Positions 1 through 8,795 of a stretch of DNA of 64,000 nt are shown here, in pieces. Where the stretch lies: positions 109,197-173,196 of the forward strand of contig NZ_SGOM01000008.1 of the NCBI RefSeq assembly GCF_022113815.1, in the 5' to 3' direction. How positions within the stretch are numbered: the stretch's first letter is position 1; every line of letters starts with the position of its first letter. This DNA is from Vibrio cincinnatiensis. GTDB lineage: Bacteria; Pseudomonadota; Gammaproteobacteria; Enterobacterales; Vibrionaceae. The translations under genes were made by a program, and so were the position numbers. The notes under the pieces were generated by a model. That model saw only the letters and a program-made list of their open reading frames with translations, did not search any database and was not told the origin of the DNA.

Positions 1-531
1 CTTTGGCCTTTTGTGCATGCTCCCTACCAAGGGCAAGAATATCGCTTAGACAGTTCACCCCGACTCACTCTCAGCGCTCATTCAATGTCGGCAGATGACA
101 ATCCGGGTTATTTAAACACGGCAAATACGGAAGACTGGAAAGCATTAAAAATTAGGGCCAATCAATATTTGCATACGCCTGTCAGATTGAAATTTGAACA
201 CAGAAATCAAGCTTCATTTTCAGAATATTGGGCAAATAAAATAAGCTCAGCCCTGATCACTCTCTTGAAAGATGCTGGCCTTCTCGCTTCCATAGCAGCA
301 CAGGCATCTATCTCCGTCGGCCTCACATTTCCAGACATCTTGAGAAAGTCGCCAAAGCGTCGAAAATACGGGAAGTGCAAGTTCGTGGTTTGCTCGGTCA
401 TATGTTGGTTTTTGCAGGAAAACCAGTCACTGCCATTGAAGATATGACAGCCAGTTTTATTCGAAAAGTGTTTAGTGTTGTCATTGGTAAGCTCTATCTC
501 ATCGCAAAGCAGGCGATTCAGCTTGCCAGTT
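1..531 (+). pseudogene. 3' end of an unrecognised gene, apparently frameshifted
   Basis: An open frame enters from the left edge and stays open to about 447. A second frame, two positions over, is open from about 243 and ends at a TAA at 529-531. The late frame reads like protein (for example HLEKVAKASKIREVQVRGLL near 330-385), and the early frame reads like protein up to about 300. This suggests one gene with an indel near 300-330 rather than two overlapping genes. A hairpin terminator follows at 569-601, which supports a real + strand gene ending at 531. I do not recognise the family. A sequencing error would also explain the shift. Confidence 0.4.
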
Positions 532-568
532 AAATACCCATGCTACAGAGAAAAGACTTCTTGTGAGT

Positions 569-602
569 AATGCCAATCAGTTAAGGTGACTGGCATTTTT
601 CT
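569..602 (+). terminator. Intrinsic terminator after the left-edge gene
   Basis: AATGCCA (569-575) pairs with TGGCATT (591-597), and a T-rich run follows. It lies 38 bases after the stop codon at 531. Confidence 0.6.
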
Positions 603-750
603 TTTTATGCGGATATTTTCGAGGCTTTGGTTTTACCCACCTTGGATAAGTTCTCTTTTCCCGCCTTGATTAGAAATTAAAGCAAAAATCTGCAGCAAGA
701 CAAGTTAGAGCAAAAATCCAACTTGTGAATGATGTAGAAATAAATCGTAC

Positions 751-1221
751 TTATCCCTCTAACCAAAACTTAGCCACCTTTATTACCGCTTTGCGGATTG
801 GGCGTGGGTTTTCAACGGCAATAAGGGGTCGGTGTGGCTGCTCAGCATTAAAAATAATAAATTCATTTTCAGATAAATCGACAAACTGTTCATCAATAAT
901 ATCTTCACTAAAAGCCAGATCTCGCTCTTCTAAATAATCTTCTGCGAGGCTTTGGAATGGATGCAGGCTAAAGCCAAAACGCTCTTCCCCTTCTAACACA
1001 ATCTGTACATCAAGATATTTTTTATGAATTTCTGCTTTACGTTCATTGAGTGGTTGGCTGTGATCATCAACGATAAAGAAGAAAACCTCATCGCCTTCGA
1101 GTGTGTAGCGTCCATTACTTGGGTGAGTGGCTAGGTGTTGTTTGACAGTGTCGATGACATCTAAAAGTTTTGTGGGAAGCTGTGAATACTCTGCAAGCGC
1201 AGATAAATGGCCTTTAAACAT
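751..1221 (-). CDS. YhcH/YjgK/YiaL (DUF386) family protein
   Basis: A 156-residue protein starting MFKGHLSAL. The family is a small cupin-like fold (YhcH/YiaL/EbgC) linked to sugar or sialic-acid metabolism. Visible family features are the central block with HKKYLDVQ and a C-terminal stretch with EQPHRP, where His and Glu residues would form the presumed metal or sugar pocket. The start at 1221 is preferred because the extra 22 residues of the longer frame look non-coding. It overlaps the end of the upstream LysR gene by 8 bases, so the two are probably co-transcribed and translationally coupled. The substrate cannot be told from the sequence. Confidence 0.8.
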   Translation of the reverse strand: MFKGHLSALAEYSQLPTKLLDVIDTVKQHLATHPSNGRYTLEGDEVFFFIVDDHSQPLNERKAEIHKKYLDVQIVLEGEERFGFSLHPFQSLAEDYLEERDLAFSEDIIDEQFVDLSENEFIIFNAEQPHRPLIAVENPRPIRKAVIKVAKFWLEG

Positions 1222-2146
1222 GGTTTGCCTCTTGGTGGTTTTTCGACAAAAGATTACAGGAATTGAGAACCGATTGAATGGTTTCAACGACTAATTCATA
1301 TCGTTTGGCTAACGGCGCGTGGCGTTTTGTGACCAAATAAAGGGGTTCTTGAATCTCTTCTGTCACGGGTAATACCGCTAGTTTATCTTGCTCAGAAAAC
1401 AAACTCACGCAGCATTTCGGAACCACGCTAAAGCCGATTCCTTTTGCCACGGGCAGCAAAACTTGATGGACCTGATTAATGTAACTTTTGCTGGGAATGG
1501 AAGTGAGGTCGAGTTTGGCTAATTGTGGATCGTTGCTGTGTGAAAGATAAGCATGAAAATAGTGTTCTAAATCCGGATGACGTACCACACCTAAGCGAGG
1601 TAGGAGTTCCGTTAAGGGGAGGTGGCGATCATAGGTACTGGGTACCACAAACACTAAAGACTCAACGCCCACGATTTGGCTATCAAAATATTTGGTACTG
1701 GGTGGCTTAGTGACTAAACCGATATCAATCGCACCTTTATGAACTTGTTCATAAATTCTTTCATTAGGCGTAGCCTCTAATTCAATGGTCAGTTCCGGGT
1801 AAGTGGTTTGCAGTTCAAGTAACGGTGAGTAGAGTAACCACGCTAGTGTGCCTGAACAACCGAGGGTACATTTCCCTTTAAAGGGTTCATCATGCCCCAG
1901 TTCTTGTAGCAATTGTTGCTCTTCTTCCAGCCATTTCTGTGCGTATTGGTAAACTTTTTTTCCGTGAATCGTTAGTTCAAACTGTTTATTAAAACGTTTG
2001 ATAAGAGGGTAATTGCAGGCCGCCTCGAGCTTGGCAATATGTTGACTGACACCGGGTTGAGTCATATTGAGTTGTTCGGCAGTCTGGGTGAAGTGCCCGA
2101 CATCGACCAGTGTTTTAAACGTTTTTAACCAAATTGGGTTGATCAT
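1214..2146 (-). CDS. LysR-family transcriptional regulator
   Basis: A 310-residue protein of typical LysR length. The N-terminal winged helix-turn-helix covers about residues 5-62 (TAEQLNMTQPGVSQHIAKLE). An effector-binding domain of periplasmic-binding fold follows (about 90-295). It lies divergent from the Old Yellow Enzyme gene starting at 2255, with about 108 bases between them, the classic layout for a LysR protein controlling both itself and its divergent neighbour. The 3' end overlaps the YhcH-family gene. The inducer is unknown; control of the reductase is inferred from layout only. Confidence 0.88.
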   Translation of the reverse strand: MINPIWLKTFKTLVDVGHFTQTAEQLNMTQPGVSQHIAKLEAACNYPLIKRFNKQFELTIHGKKVYQYAQKWLEEEQQLLQELGHDEPFKGKCTLGCSGTLAWLLYSPLLELQTTYPELTIELEATPNERIYEQVHKGAIDIGLVTKPPSTKYFDSQIVGVESLVFVVPSTYDRHLPLTELLPRLGVVRHPDLEHYFHAYLSHSNDPQLAKLDLTSIPSKSYINQVHQVLLPVAKGIGFSVVPKCCVSLFSEQDKLAVLPVTEEIQEPLYLVTKRHAPLAKRYELVVETIQSVLNSCNLLSKNHQEANHV

Positions 2147-2254
2147 GTGATAACCAAAAATTATTAACCTGAAAACATTTAATAATTTTTTATTTAACTT
2201 AGCAAGCGCTAGACTAGGTTTCCTAAATGGTTAAATCTGCTGATGAGAAGAGTT

Positions 2255-3349
2255 ATGTCCGCGTTATTTGAATCTTTCCAGTTAAAATCTGTGACGTTAA
2301 AAAACCGTATTGCGATTCCTCCTATGTGCCAATACAGTGCAACGGATGGGGTAGCGAATGATTGGCACCAAGTTCACTATGCCGGCCTTGCTCGTGGTGG
2401 TGCTGGTTTGGTGATTGTTGAAGCTACGGCCGTTTCTCCTGAAGGGCGGATCACGCCTAAATGTTTAGGCATTTGGAATGAGGCTCAAGCACAAGAGTTA
2501 GCGAAACTGGCACAAACCATTAAAAGCAACGGCAGTGTACCGGGTATTCAAATTGGCCATGCTGGTAGAAAAGCCAGCGCCAACATTCCATGGCAAGGTG
2601 ATGACCATATTGAAGGAGAAGGCGGCTGGGAAACCCTTTCACCTTCTGCCATTCCTTTTGGGGGCCATTTAGCGAAAGAACCTAAAGCGATGACTCTTGA
2701 AGATATTGAACGCGTCAAAGCCGATTTTGTGCAAGCGGCGCAACGGGCTTTAGCCGCGGGGTTTGAATGGCTTGAACTGCATTTTGCTCACGGTTACCTT
2801 GCGCAAAGCTTTTTCTCTGTTCACGCTAATCAGCGACAAGATGGTTACGGTGGTGATGCTAAGGCGCGTGGACGTTTCTTGTTAGAAACGTTGCAAGCAG
2901 TACGTGAAGTATGGCCAGAAACCTTACCGTTAACCGCTCGTTTTGGCGTGATAGAATTTGATGGTCGTGATGAAGAAACCTTGCAAGAAGCCATTGCCTT
3001 ACTCAATGAGATGAAGGAAGTCGGGCTGGATATGGTGAACGTCAGTGTCGGCTTTTCGACGAAAGAGGCTAACATTCCTTGGGGGCCAGCGTTTTTGGCT
3101 CCGATAGCGGAACGAGTGAAAAAAGAGACGGGGCTTCCGGTCGCTTCCTCTTGGGGGATTGATAAAGCCGAAGATGCACAGCGTGTGGTGGCTGATGGTC
3201 AAATGGATTTAGTGATGATTGGCAGAGCTTATTTAGCCGACCCTCACTGGACTTATACGCTGGCGCGAAAACTGGGGGTTGATAAGCCATCTTGGACTTT
3301 ACCCGCACCTTATGCACATTGGTTAGAGCGTTATGCTCTTACTGAGTGA
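2255..3349 (+). CDS. NADH:flavin oxidoreductase, Old Yellow Enzyme family (YqjM/NamA-like)
   Basis: A 364-residue FMN-dependent ene-reductase of the 'thermophilic-like' YqjM class. It starts MSALFESFQLKSVTLKNRI, followed by the PPMCQYSA motif whose Cys tunes FMN in YqjM. The substrate-binding HFAHGYL (His-X2-His) and the barrel end with VMIGRAYLADPHW are also present. Such enzymes reduce activated C=C bonds of enones and other electrophiles in the cytoplasm using NAD(P)H. The start at 2255 is chosen over 2243 because the protein begins as family members do and an AAGAG-like ribosome site precedes it. It is divergent from the LysR gene, and a terminator follows at 3374-3410. Confidence 0.9.
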   Translation: MSALFESFQLKSVTLKNRIAIPPMCQYSATDGVANDWHQVHYAGLARGGAGLVIVEATAVSPEGRITPKCLGIWNEAQAQELAKLAQTIKSNGSVPGIQIGHAGRKASANIPWQGDDHIEGEGGWETLSPSAIPFGGHLAKEPKAMTLEDIERVKADFVQAAQRALAAGFEWLELHFAHGYLAQSFFSVHANQRQDGYGGDAKARGRFLLETLQAVREVWPETLPLTARFGVIEFDGRDEETLQEAIALLNEMKEVGLDMVNVSVGFSTKEANIPWGPAFLAPIAERVKKETGLPVASSWGIDKAEDAQRVVADGQMDLVMIGRAYLADPHWTYTLARKLGVDKPSWTLPAPYAHWLERYALTE

Positions 3350-3373
3350 TTTTTTATACTTTTTTTTATTGAT

Positions 3374-3411
3374 AAGCCGCACTGCATTTTGCATTGCGGC
3401 TTTATTTTATT
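3374..3411 (+). terminator. Intrinsic terminator after the Old Yellow Enzyme gene
   Basis: AAGCCGCA...TGCGGCTT hairpin (inner part TGCA/TGCA) followed by TTATTTTATT. Confidence 0.7.
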
Positions 3412-3539
3412 CTCTGTGGCCTTGTTTGACTGGGCTGAGCAGAAAGGATGAAAGCGCTGAGGGTTGTGAAGTTCACTTTTTGGTTTTTGTTTTTTCGCGT
3501 TATGATTAGCGTGTCATTTCTATTTCTACACTGGTAATT

Positions 3540-4055
3540 ATGAGCGATACCCCTCGCAGTTTTAGTCGGCGTGATCTTTTTCGAGGCATGTTGGCTCGTG
3601 GTAAATCGGCTTACCAAGAAGCGGAAAACTTGCCAAAGCGTACCATTCCACGTCCTCCGGGAGCATTAGCGGAAGGGCTTTTTCGTGAATTGTGCGATGG
3701 CTGTGGTTTATGTGTTAAGGCCTGCCCAAATTCAGTCATTCAGTTAAATGAACCGTGGCCAGAGCTTTGCGTGGATTATAATCACTGTCAGTTATGCAGC
3801 CAGTGTGCTCAAGCCTGCCCGACAGGAGCGCTTCAGCCTGCTTCACAGACAGAATTGTTACCCACCTTTGCTAACCAGTGCCATAGCCGCTTATTGGGTT
3901 ACTGCGAACTGTGTGTGGAACAGTGTCCAACGGCAGCAATTCAATGTCTACCGGATCAAAAACCGACGGTGGATCCTGCATTGTGTAATGGGTGTGGACA
4001 GTGCCGAAGTACTTGCCCAGCAAGCGCAATAAGTTGGAAGATTAGAACGACGTGA
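3540..4055 (+). CDS. napF: NapF-like ferredoxin-type protein
   Basis: A 171-residue iron-sulfur protein with four cysteine clusters: CDGCGLCVKACP, CQLCSQCAQACP, a CELCVEQCP segment and CNGCGQCRSTCP. The N-terminus SRRDLFRGML is NapF-like. NapF assists maturation or electron supply of molybdo-reductases in the cytoplasm. It usually accompanies the nap operon, but here it sits just upstream of dmsABC with its own intergenic region (about 140 bases) between. Serving the DMSO-type reductase here is an inference from context. Confidence 0.85.
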   Translation: MSDTPRSFSRRDLFRGMLARGKSAYQEAENLPKRTIPRPPGALAEGLFRELCDGCGLCVKACPNSVIQLNEPWPELCVDYNHCQLCSQCAQACPTGALQPASQTELLPTFANQCHSRLLGYCELCVEQCPTAAIQCLPDQKPTVDPALCNGCGQCRSTCPASAISWKIRTT

Positions 4056-4129
4056 ATGGCTGGTGATAATGGTTTTTATTAGCGGTTAATTCTGATTTAT
4101 TGTGGGTGTTACCGGTAATTCATCTTTAG

Positions 4130-4143
4130 TTGATGATGATCAT
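4130..4143 (+). promoter_or_regulatory. Candidate FNR-binding site upstream of dmsA
   Basis: TTGATGATGATCAT matches the FNR consensus TTGAT-N4-ATCAA with one mismatch at the last base. It lies 52 bases before the dmsA start at 4195. Anaerobic activation by FNR is known for dms operons, which supports the reading, but the exact promoter position was not determined. Confidence 0.5.
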
Positions 4144-4194
4144 AGGGGAAAATAGTCATCACTAATGATAATAGACCCATACATTGGAGGGTCT

Positions 4195-6630
4195 ATGTCC
4201 ACATCAATAATAAAAAAACTATTTACACGCCGTGAATTCATTCAGAGCTCTGTCGTGGCTTCTGGTGCCGCCGTTGCGGCCAGTTCAATCAGTTTGCCAT
4301 TTAATGCCTTGGCGGCTAAAAGTGAAATGCCTTCGAGTGAAGAGCAGATCCGTTACAGTGCTTGCTTGGTGAACTGTGGTAGTCGTTGTCCATTTAAAGT
4401 ACATGTTCGTGAGGGCGTGGCGGTCAAAATTTCCCCAGAAGATGGGGTAAATGAAGCGATTTTTGGTCAACACCAAATTCGTCCTTGCTTGCGTGGGCGC
4501 TCTGCTCGTTTTCGTACCTATAACCCCGATCGTTTGAAGTACCCAATGAAGCGAGTGGGTCAACGCGGTGAAGGTAAATTCAAACGCATCAGTTGGGATG
4601 AAGCAACCACTATTGTTGCCAATGAACTGCAACGAGTGATCAGCACTTACGGTAACGAAGCGATTTATTATCAATATGGTAGTGGGACTACGGGTGCCAA
4701 TCTACAAGGCCGTAATACCTGTAAACGTTTGCTGAATTTAGCCGGCGGCTTTTTGGATATGCACAATACTTATTCAGAAGCGCAGCTTAACCGAATTCAA
4801 CCTTTTGTTTTTGGTCAAGCGGGGAATATCTACGGGACCGAACAACAAACCTTATTTGCTGAGATCAAAAATTCCGATTTAGTGGTGATGTTTGGCCAAA
4901 ACTTGGCTGAAACTCGTATGTCTGGCGGCGGACAAATTGCGGAAATTTACCATGCACTGGAGCAAAGCGGCGCTAAGGTTATTTTGATTGATCCTCGTCG
5001 TACCGACAGTGTGACCGCATTTAATGCCGAATGGTTACCGATTCGTCCCGGAACGGATGCGGCATTGGTGGCGGCCATTGGGCATACCTTGATTAAAGAA
5101 AATCTACTTGATGAGGCCATGCTTAACCAATATACCGTCGGTTGGAGTGAAGAAACCTTACCTGCCAGTGCGCCAGCGAACTCATCCTATAAAGCTTATA
5201 TTCTTGGGCTTGGTGAAGATAAGATCGAAAAAACACCAGAATGGGCTGAAGCATTAACCGAAATTCCTGCTCAACGTATTCGTGAATTGGCACGTGAAAT
5301 TGCAGGAGCCAAAGCGGCCTGGATCTCACAAGGGTGGGGGGTTCAGCGAACTCAAAATGGTGAACATGCTTCTCGTGCAATTATGATGTTACCGATCATG
5401 ACTGGGCAATTTGGTCGCCCTGGCACCAATATTGGTACTTGGGGAGGCAGTGTTAACTATCCGCTGGCAGGGCTGGCGATTCCAAACCCCGTCAAAGTCT
5501 CCATTCCTTGTTTCAGTTGGCTAGATGCCATTACTTGCGGCACGGAAATGACGGCAGAGAAAGATTATGTTCAAGGCCGAGATCGATTAGCCACCAATGT
5601 GAAATTTCTTTGGAATTATGCCTCGAACGTAACCGCTAACCAGCATTCGGATCTCAACCAAGTCGATAAAGTGCTGCGCGATGAATCTTTATGTGAATTT
5701 ATTCTGGTTTGGGATAATCACATGACTGCTTCAGCGAAGTATGCCGATTTATTACTACCGGATGTTTCAACCTTAGAATCCGATGAGTTGATCAATAACT
5801 CATACCAATCTGGCTCGTATCACTATTTAGTTCGTCTACAAAAAGCCATTGAGCCAATGTGGGAGAACCGTCCAACTTATGATGTGTTAGCTGACATTGC
5901 CGAAAAAATGGGCATTAAAGAGGCCTTTACTGAGGGACGGAGTTATCAAGAGTGGATCGAACATGCTTATAACCAAGTTCGCAAGCAAGAGCCTCATCTT
6001 CCTCCATTTGCAGAAACCGATGGTATGGGAGTGATTGATCGCCGAGTGGCAGATAGCAGTCAGCATATTGCGCTGAAAGCATTCCGTGATAATCCTCAGC
6101 AGCATCCATTAAAAACGCCATCAGGTAAAATTGAAATCTACTCTGAGCCGTTAGCTGAATTGGCGACGAAGTGGGAATTACTACCGGGTGATAAAATCTC
6201 CGCCATTCCGGAATACTGGCCCGCCGTTGAAGGTATTGAAGATAAGCCTATGTTAAGTAAGTACCCCTTACAGTTGACAGGCTTCCATACTAAAGGTCAT
6301 TGCCACTCAACCTATTCATCGGTCGCGCAATTGAAAGAAGCTGCGCCCGATGTGTTATGGATGAATCCTATTGATGCACAAGCCCGAGGTATTCACACGG
6401 ATGATTTTGTCGAAGTGTTTAATGATCGTGGTCGGTTAAGAATTAAAGCCAAAGTTTCACCGCGTATTATGCCGGGGGTAACGGCGATGCCAGAAGGGGC
6501 ATGGGCTCAGACCAATAAAGAAGGCGTGGATGTTGGTGGTTGTATTAACCGTTTGACCTCTCTACGACCAACGGCTTTAGCTAAAGGTAACCCACAACAC
6601 ACGAACTTGGTCGACGTTAAGCGCATCTAG
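4195..6630 (+). CDS. dmsA: DMSO/TMAO-type reductase, molybdopterin catalytic subunit (DmsA-like)
   Basis: An 811-residue twin-arginine-exported Mo-bis-MGD oxidoreductase that reduces S- or N-oxides during anaerobic respiration. The signal peptide carries TRREFIQSS, a hydrophobic stretch and an AxA-type site near residue 41. A Cys cluster C-x3-C-x3-C (CLVNCGSRC) with a later Cys (RPC) would bind the FS0 [4Fe-4S] centre. The segment NTYSEAQ holds a Ser that may ligate molybdenum, as in DmsA. The C-terminal molydopterin-dinucleotide domain ends near residue 805. The start at 4195 is set by GGAGGG at 4186-4191. It is first in dmsABC, with dmsB 10 bases downstream. Confidence 0.9.
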   Translation: MSTSIIKKLFTRREFIQSSVVASGAAVAASSISLPFNALAAKSEMPSSEEQIRYSACLVNCGSRCPFKVHVREGVAVKISPEDGVNEAIFGQHQIRPCLRGRSARFRTYNPDRLKYPMKRVGQRGEGKFKRISWDEATTIVANELQRVISTYGNEAIYYQYGSGTTGANLQGRNTCKRLLNLAGGFLDMHNTYSEAQLNRIQPFVFGQAGNIYGTEQQTLFAEIKNSDLVVMFGQNLAETRMSGGGQIAEIYHALEQSGAKVILIDPRRTDSVTAFNAEWLPIRPGTDAALVAAIGHTLIKENLLDEAMLNQYTVGWSEETLPASAPANSSYKAYILGLGEDKIEKTPEWAEALTEIPAQRIRELAREIAGAKAAWISQGWGVQRTQNGEHASRAIMMLPIMTGQFGRPGTNIGTWGGSVNYPLAGLAIPNPVKVSIPCFSWLDAITCGTEMTAEKDYVQGRDRLATNVKFLWNYASNVTANQHSDLNQVDKVLRDESLCEFILVWDNHMTASAKYADLLLPDVSTLESDELINNSYQSGSYHYLVRLQKAIEPMWENRPTYDVLADIAEKMGIKEAFTEGRSYQEWIEHAYNQVRKQEPHLPPFAETDGMGVIDRRVADSSQHIALKAFRDNPQQHPLKTPSGKIEIYSEPLAELATKWELLPGDKISAIPEYWPAVEGIEDKPMLSKYPLQLTGFHTKGHCHSTYSSVAQLKEAAPDVLWMNPIDAQARGIHTDDFVEVFNDRGRLRIKAKVSPRIMPGVTAMPEGAWAQTNKEGVDVGGCINRLTSLRPTALAKGNPQHTNLVDVKRI

Positions 6631-6640
6631 GAGATTTTAA

Positions 6641-7258
6641 ATGAAACAATACGGCTTTTTTGTCGACTCATCCAAATGTACTGGCTGTAAAACTTGCCAA
6701 ATCAGTTGTAAAGATGAGAAGGCACTCGAAGTAGGCCCCAAATATCGCCGCGTGTATGAATACGGTGGGGGTGACTGGCAAAAAGTAGGGAATGCGTGGA
6801 AACAAGATACTTTCAATTACTATTTGTCTATTTCTTGTAACCACTGTGCGGATCCTGCTTGTGTAAAAGGCTGCCCAACCGGAGCGATGCATAAACGCCA
6901 AGAAGATGGGTTAGTGGTGGTGGATCAAGATGTTTGTATCGGCTGTCGTTACTGTGAAATGCGCTGCCCTTATGGGGCTCCTCAGTTCGATGAGCAGAAG
7001 AAAGTGATGTCAAAATGTGATGGTTGCTATCAGCGTGTTGCACAAGGGCTGAAACCGGTTTGTGTTGAATCTTGCCCGCAACGGGCGCTCGATTTTGATG
7101 AGATTGAGATTCTACGAGCTAAATATGGGAATACCAATGCGGTTGCACCATTGCCTGATCCTCGATTAACCAAGCCAAGTTTAGTGATTAAAGCCCATGC
7201 CGATGCGCGAATGTCGGGCGATACCACCGGCGCTATTCAAAATCCTTCAGAGGTTTAA
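6641..7258 (+). CDS. dmsB: DMSO reductase iron-sulfur subunit DmsB
   Basis: A 205-residue electron-transfer subunit with four ferredoxin-like Cys groups: CTGCKTCQISC, CNHCADPACVKGCP, CIGCRYCEMRCP and CDGCYQRV...CVESCP. These bind four [4Fe-4S] clusters that pass electrons from the membrane anchor to DmsA. Length and order match E. coli DmsB (205 residues). GGAG precedes the ATG, the dmsA stop is 10 bases upstream, and dmsC follows after 3 bases, so translation is probably coupled. Confidence 0.93.
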   Translation: MKQYGFFVDSSKCTGCKTCQISCKDEKALEVGPKYRRVYEYGGGDWQKVGNAWKQDTFNYYLSISCNHCADPACVKGCPTGAMHKRQEDGLVVVDQDVCIGCRYCEMRCPYGAPQFDEQKKVMSKCDGCYQRVAQGLKPVCVESCPQRALDFDEIEILRAKYGNTNAVAPLPDPRLTKPSLVIKAHADARMSGDTTGAIQNPSEV

Positions 7259-7261
7259 ACG

Positions 7262-8074
7262 ATGCATGAATTACCTTTAGTTTTCTTTACCGTTTTAGGC
7301 CAGACTGCGGTTGGCATGATGTTGCTAGCATGGATTGCTGGCTTAATCGGGCAAATTACGCCCTCTCAACGGCATAAAATTAACCTCATTGCGCTTATTT
7401 TATTTGTTGTTGGTATGGCGGTTGGTGGTTTGCACATGGGGCAGCCACAGCGGGCATTTAACTTACTATTTGGCCTATTACGTTCACCCATGAGTAATGA
7501 AATTGTACTCAGTGGCCTCTATTTTGGCTGTACCTTGTTGACCGTTGTTCTAAGTTTTTCTCGCGTACGTGACATGGTGAAAACACAGGCTAGGCTCACC
7601 ATTTCCGACTCACTGCACCAAGGTTTAAATGGTTTAGCGGTATTACTGGGTTTAGCGTTTGCTTGGTCAATTACTCAGGTTTACCAATTAGAGACCGTTC
7701 CTGCGTGGAATAGTTACTATACCTCGTTACATTTATGGTTGACGGTGCTGATTTCGGGTGGAATGGGCGCTTTAGCTTTAGGGGTTTACCGACTTGGCAG
7801 TTTGGTGGTTATTGTTGGTACTATCACCGCTATCGCCACGCGTTCCGGATACATGGCTTTGTTGAATGAACGCGTTCCCCATTTAGTCAATGCGCAAGAG
7901 CCGTTCTGGTTTATTTACCTTGCTGCGGTTATTCTGGCGTTGCTGGTTGCTTTATTAGGCGGCTTGAAAAAACAACAAGTAAAACCTGTGCTATTGGGCA
8001 GCGCTATGCTGGTACTTGTGGGTGAGTTTGCTGGTAGGATCACCTTTTATAACCTGTGGTGGATAACCATGTAA
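7262..8074 (+). CDS. dmsC: DMSO reductase membrane anchor subunit DmsC
   Basis: A 270-residue integral membrane protein with about eight hydrophobic helices starting at MHELPLVFFTVLGQTAVGM, the conserved DmsC opening. It anchors DmsAB to the membrane and oxidises menaquinol. Family members have a conserved His for quinol binding; GGLHMGQP near residue 57 is a good candidate. It is third in the operon, 3 bases after dmsB. Confidence 0.9.
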   Translation: MHELPLVFFTVLGQTAVGMMLLAWIAGLIGQITPSQRHKINLIALILFVVGMAVGGLHMGQPQRAFNLLFGLLRSPMSNEIVLSGLYFGCTLLTVVLSFSRVRDMVKTQARLTISDSLHQGLNGLAVLLGLAFAWSITQVYQLETVPAWNSYYTSLHLWLTVLISGGMGALALGVYRLGSLVVIVGTITAIATRSGYMALLNERVPHLVNAQEPFWFIYLAAVILALLVALLGGLKKQQVKPVLLGSAMLVLVGEFAGRITFYNLWWITM

Positions 8075-8204
8075 TCGCATGATAGGGCTATTTTTCAATA
8101 CATAACCTATTGTGCAAAGAGTGAAATATAAAAATTCAGCCTGTGCTTAGCAATGAAAGTTGATGAGTAACAGGCTGATTGTTTTCGATAATAAAGGAGA
8201 GCTT

Positions 8205-8795
8205 ATGTTAGCGGTGGTCCCCCGAGTTTTAGGTAGCCTATTTTACTACCCACCCCATAGCGAACCCGCTCTGTATGCACAACAAGATTTGCCGTATTTA
8301 GCCGAGCACTTTTCTTGGGCAAATCCAGTACAAATTCATACTTTGTGCCAAGCATTACCGGAGCCTCAGTTAGAGCAATTTAGCCTGTTATTTGAAGGGA
8401 TCGGGGAGATGCCAGCTCCACCTTGGGGATCGGTGTATTTAGATCCTGAACGGATTGTCATGGGAGAGAGCACCCTCGCTTATCGCCAATTTTTGCAACA
8501 ACATGGTATTGAAGTGCAACTCGCCAATCATGAGCCTGAAGATCAGTTTGGGTTGATGCTATTGGCATTGGCACATTTTCTTGAGCAAGAGCAAGATAGT
8601 GCAGCATTAACATTGCTAACCGATCACCTATTGCCATGGGCTGACCAATATTTACAGCAATTAAAGTCCGCTTGCTCAGAGACGGATTTTTATTATGGTT
8701 TGGCCATCATTGCAGAATGTTTTTTAACGCAGTTAAAAGCTCATGCAAGTGATAAGTCTTCATTTTCTCATGAAGGTATCATAACCGAATGCTGA
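8205..8795 (+). CDS. dmsD: TorD/DmsD-family redox enzyme maturation chaperone
   Basis: An all-helical cytoplasmic chaperone, about 196 residues from this start. It would bind the twin-arginine signal of DmsA and help cofactor insertion before export. The opening MLAVVPRVLGSLFYYPP and the PPWGSVYLDPE motif are typical of DmsD. The start at 8205 is preferred because AAAGGAGA lies 5-6 bases upstream; an in-frame ATG at 8163 would add 14 residues but has a poor ribosome site. It lies 130 bases after dmsC, probably in the same operon. Its last 28 bases overlap the end of the convergent olsF gene. Confidence 0.85.
   Translation: MLAVVPRVLGSLFYYPPHSEPALYAQQDLPYLAEHFSWANPVQIHTLCQALPEPQLEQFSLLFEGIGEMPAPPWGSVYLDPERIVMGESTLAYRQFLQQHGIEVQLANHEPEDQFGLMLLALAHFLEQEQDSAALTLLTDHLLPWADQYLQQLKSACSETDFYYGLAIIAECFLTQLKAHASDKSSFSHEGIITEC

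Noticed and set aside
4285..4674. 129-residue frame opposite dmsA
   Set aside because: Shadow of a strongly conserved gene on the other strand.
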